A stretch of DNA of 64,000 nucleotides from Pannonibacter anstelovis (lineage in GTDB: Bacteria > Pseudomonadota > Alphaproteobacteria > Rhizobiales > Stappiaceae): assembly GCF_036881715.1 (NCBI RefSeq), contig NZ_JBAKBF010000008.1:177615-241614 (forward strand), read 5' to 3'. The position numbers were made by a program, and so were the translations under genes. Below the pieces are notes generated by a model that had not been told where the DNA came from, did no database searches, and was given only the letters and a program-made list of their open reading frames with translations. This document shows positions 25,893 through 34,879 of the stretch, piece after piece. The first letter of the stretch is position 1. The number at the start of each line of letters is the position of its first letter.

Positions 25893-26999
25893 ATGGACAG
25901 CGCCACGAAATCCCGCCCCCAACCGCGCGCAGGCATTCTCGACATCGCCCCTTACGTGCCCGGCAAGTCCAAGGCCTCGGGCACCGGCAAGGTGCACAAG
26001 CTGTCCTCGAACGAATCTCCGCTGGGCGCCAGCGACGCAGCCAAGAAGGCCTATGCCGAAGTGGCCTCCAAGCTGGAGCTTTATCCGGACGGTGCGTCCA
26101 CGGCCCTGCGGGACGCCATCGGCGAGGTGGTGGGCATCAATCCGGAGCGCATCATCTGCGGCGCCGGGTCGGATGAGATCCTGACGCTCATCGCCAACAC
26201 CTATCTGGCACCCGGCGATGAGGCGATCTATTCCGAGTTCGGCTTCCTCGTCTATCCGATTGCCATCCGCGCTGCCGGTGCAACGCCCGTTGTCGCGCCG
26301 GAAAAGAACCTGACCACGGATGTGGACGCGATCCTTGCCCGCGTGACGGAAAAGACCAAGATGGTCTTCCTCGCCAACCCGAACAATCCGACCGGCACCT
26401 ACATTCCCTTTGACGAAGTGCGCCGCCTGCATGCGGGCCTGCCTTCCCATGTGGTGCTGGTGCTGGACGCGGCCTATGCGGAGTATGTGCGGCGCAATGA
26501 CTACGAGAGCGGCATCGAGCTGGTGGCGACCTCGAACAATGTCATCATGACGCGCACCTTCTCCAAGATCTATGGCCTGGCCAACCTGCGCCTCGGCTGG
26601 TGCTTTGGCCCGGCGGAGATGATTGACGCCATGAACCGCATCCGCGGGCCGTTCAACGTCTCGGGACCGGCGATGGCGGCCGGCATTGCCGCGATCCGCG
26701 ACCGTGCCTTTGTCGAGACAGCCGTTGCCCACAACGAGACCTGGATGGCCTGGACGGCGGCAGAGATCGAGAAGCTCGGCCTCAAGACCACGCCCAGCGT
26801 CGGCAACTTCCTGCTCATCCACTTCCCGGATGAGGATGGCAAGCGCGCCGCCGATGCTGATGACTATCTGTCGGAGCATGGCCTGATCCTGCGGATGGTC
26901 GCCAATTACGGCCTGCCGGACGCACTGCGCCTGTCCATCGGCACCGAAGAAGCCAACAAGGCGGTGGTTGCGGCTCTTGCAGGTTTCATGGCGCGCTAA
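25893..26999 (+). CDS. hisC: Histidinol-phosphate / aromatic aminotransferase
   Basis: 368 residues of a fold-type I PLP aminotransferase. Key parts are KLSSNESPLGAS, the phosphate-cup GAGSDEILTLI, FLANPNNPTGT, VLDAAYAEYV and the PLP lysine in TFSKIYGLANLRLGW. The family acts on histidinol phosphate and often on aromatic 2-oxoacids. Placement between chorismate mutase and prephenate dehydrogenase suggests tyrosine/phenylalanine transamination is its main job here. ATG 25893 is chosen over an upstream TTG at 25851. A strong hairpin follows at 27017. Confidence 0.92.
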   Translation: MDSATKSRPQPRAGILDIAPYVPGKSKASGTGKVHKLSSNESPLGASDAAKKAYAEVASKLELYPDGASTALRDAIGEVVGINPERIICGAGSDEILTLIANTYLAPGDEAIYSEFGFLVYPIAIRAAGATPVVAPEKNLTTDVDAILARVTEKTKMVFLANPNNPTGTYIPFDEVRRLHAGLPSHVVLVLDAAYAEYVRRNDYESGIELVATSNNVIMTRTFSKIYGLANLRLGWCFGPAEMIDAMNRIRGPFNVSGPAMAAGIAAIRDRAFVETAVAHNETWMAWTAAEIEKLGLKTTPSVGNFLLIHFPDEDGKRAADADDYLSEHGLILRMVANYGLPDALRLSIGTEEANKAVVAALAGFMAR

Positions 27000-27016
27000 A
27001 GGCGCCAAGCCCCTGA

Positions 27017-27049
27017 TGGCCCGGCCCTGCCCAAGCGGCAGCCGGGCCA
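27017..27049 (+). terminator. Hairpin between hisC and tyrC
   Basis: TGGCCCGGC (27017-27025) pairs perfectly with GCCGGGCCA (27041-27049), and TGCC/GGCA extends the stem inside. No T-run follows directly (AACCCATTT). It may reduce read-through or stabilise the hisC mRNA end within the cluster. Confidence 0.5.
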
Positions 27050-27076
27050 AACCCATTTGAAGACACCAGACGAGAC

Positions 27077-28012
27077 ATGTCAGATCCCCATTTTCAGCGC
27101 GTTGCCCTGATCGGCATCGGCCTCATCGGCTCCTCCCTCGCCCGCGTCATCCGCGAAAAGGGCCTGGCGGAGACCATCACCATCTCGACCCGCTCGGCGC
27201 CGACGCTGGCCCGTGCGGAAGAGCTGGGGCTTGGGGACCGATACTGCCTCTCGGCAGCGGACGCGGTGAAGGATGCGGATCTGGTGATCGTCAGCGTGCC
27301 GGTCGGCGCTTCGGAAGAAGTGGCGAAAACCATCGCGCCGCATCTGAAGCCGGGCGCGATTCTGACGGACGTGGGCTCCACCAAGGGCTCGGTCGTGTCG
27401 CAGATGGCTCCGCATGTTCCCGAAGGGGTGCATTTCATCCCCGGCCACCCGATTGCGGGTACCGAACATTCCGGCCCGGATGCAGGCTTTGCCGCGCTGT
27501 TCCAGAACCGCTGGTGCATCCTCACCCCCGTGCCGGACACCGATGCAGGGGCGATTGAAAGGCTTGCCGCCTTCTGGACCGCCTGCGGCTCCAACGTCGA
27601 CACCATGGACCCGCAGCACCACGACCTGGTGCTCGCCATCGTGTCGCACCTGCCGCATATCATCGCCTATAACATCGTCGGCACAGCCGATGATCTCCAG
27701 ACGGTCACCAAGTCGGAAGTGATCAAGTATTCCGCTTCCGGCTTCCGCGACTTCACCCGTCTGGCTGCATCTGACCCCACCATGTGGCGCGACGTGTGCC
27801 TGCACAACAAGGATGCGATCCTTGAAATGCTGTCGCGGTTTTCGGAGGATCTGTCCGCCCTGCAGCGTGCGATCCGCTGGGGCGACGGGCAGGCCCTGTT
27901 CGACCTGTTTACCCGCACGCGCGGCATCCGCCGCTCGATCATCGAGGCCGGTCAGGAAACCCCTGCTCCGGACTTTGGCCGTCAGGCTGCAGCCCCCGGC
28001 GCAGGCGAATAA
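27077..28012 (+). CDS. tyrC: Prephenate/arogenate dehydrogenase
   Basis: 311 residues. The NAD(P) Rossmann motif is ALIGIGLIGSSLARVIRE, followed by DLVIVSVPVGAS, TDVGSTKGSVV and FIPGHPIAGTEHSGPDAG, all characteristic of TyrA/TyrC dehydrogenases. It oxidatively decarboxylates prephenate (or arogenate) for tyrosine. It closes the chorismate mutase-hisC-tyrC cluster. Substrate preference between prephenate and arogenate is not decided by these motifs. Confidence 0.93.
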   Translation: MSDPHFQRVALIGIGLIGSSLARVIREKGLAETITISTRSAPTLARAEELGLGDRYCLSAADAVKDADLVIVSVPVGASEEVAKTIAPHLKPGAILTDVGSTKGSVVSQMAPHVPEGVHFIPGHPIAGTEHSGPDAGFAALFQNRWCILTPVPDTDAGAIERLAAFWTACGSNVDTMDPQHHDLVLAIVSHLPHIIAYNIVGTADDLQTVTKSEVIKYSASGFRDFTRLAASDPTMWRDVCLHNKDAILEMLSRFSEDLSALQRAIRWGDGQALFDLFTRTRGIRRSIIEAGQETPAPDFGRQAAAPGAGE

Positions 28013-28018
28013 TTTTCC

Positions 28019-29209
28019 TCAGACAGTCACATCCGTCTGCAGCACAAGGCTGACGGATGTGGAGGAAAAGCTGATGGCCGTCTGATTGATGGACACGGAA
28101 ACACCGGACGTGCCTGCCGGTACGCCGGTTTCCGCGCCTTGAGACCCATTGAGCCCTGTGAAGAGATTGGCGACGCCCCCGGCGCTGCCCTCGACGCCCG
28201 GCATGCCCTGAGCCTCAAGCTGGTCCGTGCGGAACTCGTTCAGCGCTTCACGGCCCTCATCCATCTCCCGCTTTGCCGCCTCCAGCTCCTTGCGCTGCTC
28301 CTCGTCATCCTTGTCTGCAAGAGCCCCGATCTGCTCAGCAAGAAGATCGATCTGCTTTTCCAGTTCGCGCAGCTTGTCGTAATCGGCCTGCTTGCGGGCG
28401 CTGCCGTCATAGGCGCTGCCATAGGCCTTCACGGTCACCTGCGTGCTGTTGTAGGTGGCGATGGCCTCGCGCACTTCCAGAAGCAGCCGTGCAGAAGTGG
28501 ATTCCGCCCCCTCTCCGGTTTCCTCTGCCCCAGACGCCTGTGGGTTTGCTCCGCCGGAAGCTGAGGCCGCAGAAGACGCCTTATCCGCCGTGGGATCAGA
28601 CCCGGCCGGCAGACCCAGCAAGGCATTGGCCGTCTCGATTGCCACCTCACCTTCGGCCAGCACGGCCGACGCGGATGCATCCGAGAGGGAAGCGCTCGAG
28701 GATGACGCGGAGAGAGTGATCGAGGAACCGGCCGCTGACTGCCCGGCAGCCGCTTTGCTGCCGCCATCGGACAGGGACTGGGCAGCCAGCTTGAAATCCT
28801 GGCCCAGCTGCTTCAACTCGCGGATCAGAGCCTTGGCCTGCGCGGGGCTGGCAAACTTCAGCCGCTCCTTGAGGGCTTCGATGCGCTGCTCGATGCGGGC
28901 AATCTTGTCGGCACGCTGATCATCCTTGGCCTTGGCAACCGCATCTTCCAGCGAATTGCCCAGCTGCAGCAAGCCTTCGACATCCTCAAGAAAATCTTCC
29001 GAAAACTCGCCAAGAACGCCGTCCCGGGCAATCGACAGAAGCTTTGCGTCCTGCTTGTCGAGACGGCCCTGCGCCACATTGCTGGACGTCCCGCTCCTTT
29101 GCTCCATGATCGTCGTGGACTGAGGCCGGGTTTGCGGCTTGGACTGTGTCTGCGCACGCTGGGTCTGAGTGGCCAATGGGCTAGGAGAGGCAGCAAGCGG
29201 TGACAGCAT
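28019..29209 (-). CDS. Coiled-coil protein of unknown function, paralog A of a tandem pair
   Basis: 396 residues, not recognised as any named family. It has no signal peptide, no membrane span, no Cys and no Trp. A Ser/Ala/Gln-rich N-terminus leads to a helical segment at about residues 98-147 (RADKIARIEQRIEALKERLK, then FASPAQAKALIRELKQLG). A Ser/Ala-rich linker, a short VREAIATY block (246-253) and a second coiled coil (about 276-326) follow. The end is a beta-prone stretch finishing TDVTV. The neighbour upstream (29311-30648) has the same plan, so this is an old tandem duplication. AAGGAG nine bases upstream supports ATG 29209. Function is unknown; see findings. Confidence 0.8.
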   Translation of the reverse strand: MLSPLAASPSPLATQTQRAQTQSKPQTRPQSTTIMEQRSGTSSNVAQGRLDKQDAKLLSIARDGVLGEFSEDFLEDVEGLLQLGNSLEDAVAKAKDDQRADKIARIEQRIEALKERLKFASPAQAKALIRELKQLGQDFKLAAQSLSDGGSKAAAGQSAAGSSITLSASSSSASLSDASASAVLAEGEVAIETANALLGLPAGSDPTADKASSAASASGGANPQASGAEETGEGAESTSARLLLEVREAIATYNSTQVTVKAYGSAYDGSARKQADYDKLRELEKQIDLLAEQIGALADKDDEEQRKELEAAKREMDEGREALNEFRTDQLEAQGMPGVEGSAGGVANLFTGLNGSQGAETGVPAGTSGVSVSINQTAISFSSTSVSLVLQTDVTV

Positions 29210-29310
29210 GGCAATTTCTCCTTTCCAAACCGGCACGCATCTCCTCGCAACACCGGCCTGCCGGCAATTGATATGCGGTTTAGCGGCCCCAGCCGAAGCA
29301 GATCACAAGT

Positions 29311-30648
29311 TCAAACGGTCACGTCCGTACGCAGATTGAAAGTAAGCGGGACAGATAGTGCCATGACGGGCAGGCTGGCGTCACTCGAAATTGAAGAGGT
29401 AACCGGTACAGACTGGGAATTCACCGGTCCAGACGCCACCTGCGTTCCAGATGCGGCCACATCTGCAGCTCCGGCTTCGGGCATAACGTCCCCTGTACCA
29501 GCTTCAGCGTCTTCATCCGCATCGTCAGCACCGGAGACCTGCTCAGAACCACGCAACCGCTCGAGCACATAGCCATCCAGCGCCTTCTGGCCCTCCGCAA
29601 GCTCACGCTTGGCTTTTTCCAGCTCGCGGCGCTGTTCCGGATCATCCTTGTCAGCCAGCGCCTCGATCTGCTTGGCGATGACGTCGATTTCCTTCTTCAG
29701 CTTGCTCAGCTTGTCATGATGGCCAGCCTTGATGGCCGCGCTGGCAGCGGCCTGTTCTGCCGCCTGCTTGCGCTCTGCCTTCTCCTGCCCGGAAGGTTTG
29801 GCTGCGGTATATCCGGCAATTGCCTCTCGCATGCTGGTCTGCAGTGCAAGCGCCTGCCCGGCCCGCTCGTCCTCAGCGCCCGCGTCTTCCCCGGCAGCGC
29901 CGCTTGCCTTATCCGTTTCAGACAAGGCTTCCTGCGTTGCCGCGGCCTGTGAACCAGCTTGTTCATCTTTGCCAGCCGTCTCCCCGGAGGAAGCCGGCTG
30001 AGCTTGCGCCGTCTGAGGTTCGTTAGCGCCGCTTTCTGCAGTCTGGGTCTGATAAACAGAACCGGCAGCACTTTCCGTGCCCTGCGCCGCGAGGGGAGCA
30101 GCCGTACCGGTCGGCTGAGTGCCTGCGGTTGCAGAACCCTCTGCTGCCGAAGCTCCTGCCACAGCGGTTCCTGAAGCCACCTGCAGTGCGGCAGCACCGG
30201 CCACGGCAGCAGACACACCACCCCCACTGCCGGAAAGCGACTTGGCCGCTTCCTTGAACTCCTTGCCCAGTTCCTTCAGCTCACGGATCAGCGCGCGTGC
30301 CTGGGCAGGTGTCGCAAACTTGAGCCGCTGCTTGAGCGATTCGATCTTCTGTTCGATCTGGGCAATCTTATCGGCGCGCTTGTTATTGTCAGACTGGGAG
30401 GCAGAGTTCTTGAGGGTGTCACCCACCTGCTTTGCTTCGCTGAGCTGCTTGACGACAGCGTCCTGGGCCTCTTCGGGACCGCCCGAAGACTTATTTGCGG
30501 CAGCGGCCGCAAAAGCTTCTGCTTGCCTGGCTTTGGTTACCTCGAGAGGATTGGCAGCAACAGAGGATCCCTCACCCCCTTGCTGACGGTTGAGAAGACC
30601 TGCACTGCCGTTAAAAGATCTTTGAGCGGGTGAAAATGAGACCGACAT
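29311..30648 (-). CDS. Coiled-coil protein of unknown function, paralog B of a tandem pair
   Basis: 445 residues with the same layout as the gene downstream. The first helical block is at 91-140 (RADKIAQIEQKIESLKQRLK, then FATPAQARALIRELKELG). A long Ala/Gln/Gly/Thr-rich linker runs to about 265, then MREAIAGY (273-280). A second coiled coil lies at about 311-360 (ALADKDDPEQRRELEKAKRE), and the C-terminus ends RTDVTV. Cys and Trp are absent and no signal peptide is seen. AGAGGG five bases upstream supports ATG 30648. A 15-base palindrome sits 24 bases upstream, and a GGDEF-EAL gene is divergent. Unknown function. Confidence 0.8.
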   Translation of the reverse strand: MSVSFSPAQRSFNGSAGLLNRQQGGEGSSVAANPLEVTKARQAEAFAAAAANKSSGGPEEAQDAVVKQLSEAKQVGDTLKNSASQSDNNKRADKIAQIEQKIESLKQRLKFATPAQARALIRELKELGKEFKEAAKSLSGSGGGVSAAVAGAAALQVASGTAVAGASAAEGSATAGTQPTGTAAPLAAQGTESAAGSVYQTQTAESGANEPQTAQAQPASSGETAGKDEQAGSQAAATQEALSETDKASGAAGEDAGAEDERAGQALALQTSMREAIAGYTAAKPSGQEKAERKQAAEQAAASAAIKAGHHDKLSKLKKEIDVIAKQIEALADKDDPEQRRELEKAKRELAEGQKALDGYVLERLRGSEQVSGADDADEDAEAGTGDVMPEAGAADVAASGTQVASGPVNSQSVPVTSSISSDASLPVMALSVPLTFNLRTDVTV

Positions 30649-30671
30649 GATGCCCTCTGGCCCAAGCTATA

Positions 30672-30686
30672 GCGACCTATGGTCGC
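30672..30686. promoter_or_regulatory. Perfect palindrome upstream of the tandem paralogs
   Basis: GCGACC-TAT-GGTCGC is a 6-3-6 inverted repeat located 24 bases before the paralog B start codon, between it and the divergent GGDEF-EAL gene. The size and position fit a dimeric repressor operator. A weaker repeat, TTAGGA / TCCTAA (30810-30828), lies near the start of the GGDEF-EAL gene. Confidence 0.4.
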
Positions 30687-30856
30687 CCCCTACTCAGCAA
30701 CCAGCTTAAATTGTACCAATCCAAAGGTTAACTGGCCGTTAATATTTGCGCAATTTCAGATACAAGCACACACTCCCTGCAACTTTCGCCCATCCCGGGA
30801 TAGAGAAAATTAGGAAGTCCACTCCTAACCTCACCCTGGGGTAATCGGGGGCAGGA

Positions 30857-32857
30857 ATGAAGAAACTGAAGCGGACAGCGGATCTTCGTCTGATTGGCGG
30901 TTCCATTCTTGTCGCGATCATTTTCGTGACATTGACCACGTCAATCATGAGCACGGCCGTGGACCATTGGATCCGGCATGATGCGCAGATTGAGACAACC
31001 GGACTGGCAAGTGCCCTGCAAAAACGGCTGCCGCAGCTTGAGGCCATCATTGGCGGCTCATTCCCCGGGGAATCCGACGCCGCAGTTCTTCAGCTCATTC
31101 AATCTCTTGGCCGGTCCAGCCATGTTACACTTGCAACGCGGGACGGAGAGCCTGTCCTGGTTCTGACAGGCGGTCAGGTGCTCCCTGCTTCCGGTCAGGA
31201 AGGCCGCATCCATGCAGGTAACGCTGGCACGCCCTACACGCAGATCAAGACTGTCAAGGAAAACGGCACGGTTTCCGTTGTCGCCGTTACGGCGATGGTC
31301 CTGCAGCACCAAGGCCGGCCGGTGGGCATTCTGGAGACACGAATCGACGAAACGGCTCTCGCGGGCAGCTTTCGTCAGGACCTTTTGGTCGCAAGTATCA
31401 TTCTTGCCAGCGTGCTCGGCATCGCTTTTGCCATCGGTTATTTCTGGCTGAACGAGGCCGTCCGCTCGCGCAATGCCTCCGAGGAGCGGGCGGAGTTTCT
31501 GGCCAGCCACGATGGCCTGACAGGACTGCTGAACAGAAGCGCTTTTCAGATGAAACTGGATGCGGCACTGGCCAGGCTTGGCCCAGACGAGGCCATTGCC
31601 CTGCATCATCTGGACATAGACCGCTTCAAGCGCATCAATGACGATCTAGGCGAAGAGGGGGCCGACAAGCTGATCCGTCTCGCCGCCCTGCGCCTGCGCG
31701 ATCAGGTCCGGCCTTGCGACATCCTTGCCCGGCTGGGTGGTGATGAACTCGTCATCGCCCAATGCGGTATAACGCGGCCAGAACAGGCCGAGGCCTTTGG
31801 CCACCGCCTGGCAGAGCGGCTGTCCGAACCCTATGCGCTGGAAGGGCGGGAGATACGCATCTCGGTCAGCATCGGTTGCAGTCTTGCCCCCCTCCACGCC
31901 CGGCAAGCCCATGACCTGATGATCAAGGCAGGCATGGCCCTGCAATTCATAAAGACCACGGGCCAGCGGGGCTTCGGCATTTTCCGCGAAACGATGGAAG
32001 AGGAACTCGTTGGCCGCAGGGATCTGGAGGGACTTGTGCGCAGTGCCCTGCAAAAGAACCTGTTCAGCCTTCAGTTCCAGCCCATCATGAGCCTGCCCAG
32101 AGGCCGCATCTGCGGATTTGAAGCGCTGCTGCGGCTGACCAGCGAGGCTGGCACCCCAGTGTCACCAGAGCTTTTCATTCCCGTGGCCGAAGAGCTTGGC
32201 CTCCTGCCGGAAACGGGAGAATGGGTGTTGAACAAGGCCTGTGAAACGGCGGCAGGCTGGCCGGACGGGATTTCGGCCGCTGTAAACCTGTCGCCCTCCC
32301 AGTTTGCCACCGGCAGCCTGCCCAGCCAGGTTCAGGCTGCGCTGACAGCAAGCGGACTTGCCCCGGAGCGGCTTGAGCTGGAAATCACCGAGGGCATCCT
32401 GCTGAAGGATACGGACGCGATTCTGCAGCAGCTGACCGAACTGAAGGCACTTGGCGTCACCATCGTCATGGACGATTTCGGCACCGGCTATTCCAGCCTC
32501 AGCTATCTGTGGCGCTTCCCCTTCGACAAGCTGAAGATCGACCGCAGTTTCATGGAGGCCTACTCCCATTCGGGCGAGACCATCCAGCAGATCCTCAAGG
32601 CCATTGTCGCGCTTGGCCGCGCCCTGAAAATGCAAGTGACGATCGAAGGCATCGAGACCGTGTTCCATGCCCGCGCCGTCAAGGATCTGGCGATCGACAA
32701 TCTGCAGGGCTACCTGTTCGGCAAGCCGATGGCGGACGTGGAAATCCCCAATGCGATGCTGAAGGATTTCGTGAAGACGATGAACTTGCCATCCGATGCC
32801 GCAGGCCCGGCGCGCACGGCGTCATCACCAGAGCACAAGGCCACGATCGCGGGCTAG
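30857..32857 (+). CDS. Membrane-anchored GGDEF-EAL protein (c-di-GMP turnover)
   Basis: 666 residues. TM1 at about 12-34, a periplasmic region to about 170 and TM2 near 177-198 enclose an extracytoplasmic sensor. The GGDEF domain starts at ASHDGLTGLLNRSAF; its signature is GGDEL, and the inhibitory I-site RPCD lies five residues before it. The EAL domain has GFEALLRL, AAVNLSPSQ, ELEITEG, MDDFGTGYSSL, KIDRSFM and TIEGIET, so metal and catalytic residues are present. It may both make and degrade c-di-GMP, with phosphodiesterase activity the safer prediction. It is divergent from the tandem paralogs. Confidence 0.92.
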   Translation: MKKLKRTADLRLIGGSILVAIIFVTLTTSIMSTAVDHWIRHDAQIETTGLASALQKRLPQLEAIIGGSFPGESDAAVLQLIQSLGRSSHVTLATRDGEPVLVLTGGQVLPASGQEGRIHAGNAGTPYTQIKTVKENGTVSVVAVTAMVLQHQGRPVGILETRIDETALAGSFRQDLLVASIILASVLGIAFAIGYFWLNEAVRSRNASEERAEFLASHDGLTGLLNRSAFQMKLDAALARLGPDEAIALHHLDIDRFKRINDDLGEEGADKLIRLAALRLRDQVRPCDILARLGGDELVIAQCGITRPEQAEAFGHRLAERLSEPYALEGREIRISVSIGCSLAPLHARQAHDLMIKAGMALQFIKTTGQRGFGIFRETMEEELVGRRDLEGLVRSALQKNLFSLQFQPIMSLPRGRICGFEALLRLTSEAGTPVSPELFIPVAEELGLLPETGEWVLNKACETAAGWPDGISAAVNLSPSQFATGSLPSQVQAALTASGLAPERLELEITEGILLKDTDAILQQLTELKALGVTIVMDDFGTGYSSLSYLWRFPFDKLKIDRSFMEAYSHSGETIQQILKAIVALGRALKMQVTIEGIETVFHARAVKDLAIDNLQGYLFGKPMADVEIPNAMLKDFVKTMNLPSDAAGPARTASSPEHKATIAG

Positions 32858-32869
32858 GCTGCAGGCGCC

Positions 32870-33772
32870 TCAGCGGTCGCGGAAGGCCACGAAAGCTGCG
32901 ACATCCGCCAGACGCTTGCCGCCCTCACCGGCTCCCGCCACCAGTTGCTCCGCCTCGGCCACAAGGCCTGTGAGAATGGCTCGGGTACGCTCGGGGCCAT
33001 AGAGGCTGACCAGTGTTGCCTTGCCCGCCTGCGCATCCTTGCCCGTCGCCTTGCCCATGACTTCCGGCGACGCTACCAGATCCAGAAGATCATCTGCCAG
33101 CTGGAAGGCAAGGCCGATGATCTCCCCAAACCGGGTCATGCGCACCACATCATCCCCCGCGGCCCCTGCCAGGATGGCACCGGCACGGCAGGCATAGCGC
33201 AGCAGCGCGCCGGTCTTCATGGCCTGCAAGGTGCGAATCTCGTCCTCGGAGAGCTGCCGGTGCTCTGCCGCCAGATCCAGCATCTGCCCGCCGGCCATGC
33301 CGCCAAGACCGGACGCGCGCGCCAGTTCCTGCGACAGCTGCAGCCGCACCGCAGGATCGTGATGCACCTCAGGCTCGGCGATCAGGTCAAAGGCCAGCGT
33401 CAGCAGTGCATCCCCCGCCAGAATGGCCGTTGCCTCGTCAAAAGCCTTGTGAACGGTCGGCTGCCCCCGGCGCAGATCATCATCATCCATCGCCGGAAGG
33501 TCATCATGGACCAGTGAATAGCAATGGACGCATTCCAGCGCTGCAGCCGCCAGCAGGACTCCATCGTCCCTGCGGCCGAAGGCAGCGGCAGCTTCAGCCA
33601 GCAAAAGCGGGCGCAGCCGCTTGCCGCCATTGAGCGAACCATGGCGCATGGCAGCCAGCAGGCGTTCAGGCCGCAGAACCTCGCCCGGCCTTGGCCCGTC
33701 CGACAGCGCCTTGCCCAGAACCGCATCCATCTGCTGCGCCATCCCGCGCAGGCTGTCCTCAAGCCACGTCAT
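32870..33772 (-). CDS. ispA: Farnesyl diphosphate synthase (polyprenyl synthetase)
   Basis: 300 residues with the first Asp-rich motif in HDDLPAMDDDDLRRG (the DDx4D form of bacterial farnesyl synthases), GGKRLRPLLL for substrate phosphate binding, and the second Asp-rich motif FQLADDLLD. It condenses isopentenyl diphosphate with dimethylallyl and geranyl diphosphate. It is convergent with the GGDEF-EAL gene, with only twelve bases between the stops. xseB and dxs, often adjacent in other bacteria, are absent. Confidence 0.93.
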   Translation of the reverse strand: MTWLEDSLRGMAQQMDAVLGKALSDGPRPGEVLRPERLLAAMRHGSLNGGKRLRPLLLAEAAAAFGRRDDGVLLAAAALECVHCYSLVHDDLPAMDDDDLRRGQPTVHKAFDEATAILAGDALLTLAFDLIAEPEVHHDPAVRLQLSQELARASGLGGMAGGQMLDLAAEHRQLSEDEIRTLQAMKTGALLRYACRAGAILAGAAGDDVVRMTRFGEIIGLAFQLADDLLDLVASPEVMGKATGKDAQAGKATLVSLYGPERTRAILTGLVAEAEQLVAGAGEGGKRLADVAAFVAFRDR

Positions 33773-34035
33773 TGCATCTGCCCTTCACGCAAGGCTCCAA
33801 CCGGATGCCCTCGTCACCCGAAACCGCTCCGCCGTCAAGACGGCTTGCACATCTTCCGCCCGGCTTTGACGCAGGACCCAACCACATGTAGAAACGGCAG
33901 AAAGGCACGAGGCGGCATGCACCCGCCGCAGAGGTGAGGAGCAGCGTCCCTTTGGCCCAGGAAGATGGCTTGCCAGGCAGCACGACCAGCCCCCCCGGTG
34001 GACCGGAAACACCCGGACCGGAAGAGACTGCCAGT

Positions 34036-34734
34036 ATGCCGCGCAACCGGACAAGACGCAGCCTGAAGATAACGCGCATCCTTCTCTGGGTGCTGCTGGT
34101 GCTGGTGCTTGCACCGCCCGTACTGACCGTCATCTATTCCATTGTGCCCCCCGTCAGCACGCTGATGATCGGCCGTTACGCACAAGGGCTCTGGGTGGAC
34201 CGGCAGTGGCGGCCTCTGGAGAAGATTTCCCCTCATCTGGTCAGGGCCGTCATCACGTCCGAAGACGCAAGGTTCTGCGAACATGAGGGCGTGGACTGGG
34301 ACGCGCTGGAGGGCCAGATCCAGCGGCTGAATGCCGGCGAGGAAGCGCGCGGGGCGTCCACCATCACCATGCAGCTGGCCAAGAACCTGTTTCTGTGGGG
34401 AGACCGCAGCTTCATCCGAAAAGGGCTGGAACTGCCCACGGCGCTGATGATCGACCAGATCCTGACCAAGCGCCGGATCATGGAGCTTTATCTCAACGTC
34501 GCCGAATGGGGCGAAGGCATTTTCGGCGCAGAAGCTGCCGCGCAGGCCTGGTTCGGCAAGTCCGCCGCCGATCTGACCCCCGCAGAAGCCTCGCGCCTTG
34601 CCACCGCGCTGCCCAATCCGGTCCTGCGCAATCCTGCCCGGCCCGGACGGGGGCATGCCCGGCTGGCCAGCACGAATCAGCGCCGCGCCGCCTCTGCGGG
34701 CAATATTTTCGGCTGCGTTCTGGCCAGCAGATGA
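34036..34734 (+). CDS. mtgA: Monofunctional peptidoglycan glycosyltransferase
   Basis: 232 residues. A single N-terminal membrane anchor (about 14-36, ILLWVLLVLVLAPPVLTVIY) is followed by a GT51 domain. Motifs are VITSEDARFCEHEGVDWDAL (catalytic Glu), GASTITMQLAKNLFLW and KRRIMELYLNVAEWGEGIFG (second Glu). It polymerises lipid II glycan strands in the periplasm without a transpeptidase domain. The frame extends upstream to a GTG at 33934, but that adds a Pro-rich stretch atypical of the family; GGAAGAG precedes ATG 34036. Confidence 0.93.
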   Translation: MPRNRTRRSLKITRILLWVLLVLVLAPPVLTVIYSIVPPVSTLMIGRYAQGLWVDRQWRPLEKISPHLVRAVITSEDARFCEHEGVDWDALEGQIQRLNAGEEARGASTITMQLAKNLFLWGDRSFIRKGLELPTALMIDQILTKRRIMELYLNVAEWGEGIFGAEAAAQAWFGKSAADLTPAEASRLATALPNPVLRNPARPGRGHARLASTNQRRAASAGNIFGCVLASR

Positions 34735-34785
34735 GGCGGTGAAGAAAAATTCCGTTATGGACTGGCAAAAGGCTTCAGTTGCCTG

Positions 34786-34791
34786 TATAAC
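34786..34791 (+). promoter_or_regulatory. Possible rpmF promoter (-10 element)
   Basis: TATAAC about 90 bases upstream of rpmF is a reasonable -10, but the -35 region (TGGCAA) is weak. Reported because no other promoter-like element is visible in the gap between mtgA and rpmF. Confidence 0.3.
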
Positions 34792-34879
34792 CCCGCCCAT
34801 TCTTACACGCTGCGTGATGCCACGCCCCGGGCAATCCCGGTCCGGGCCGCGCTGACTATGGACCACGGAGAACAAAAAA

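Noticed and set aside
24939..27056. 705-codon minus-strand frame opposite chorismate mutase and hisC
   Set aside because: Spans two recognised genes and the gap between them; composition is that of antisense of GC-rich coding DNA.
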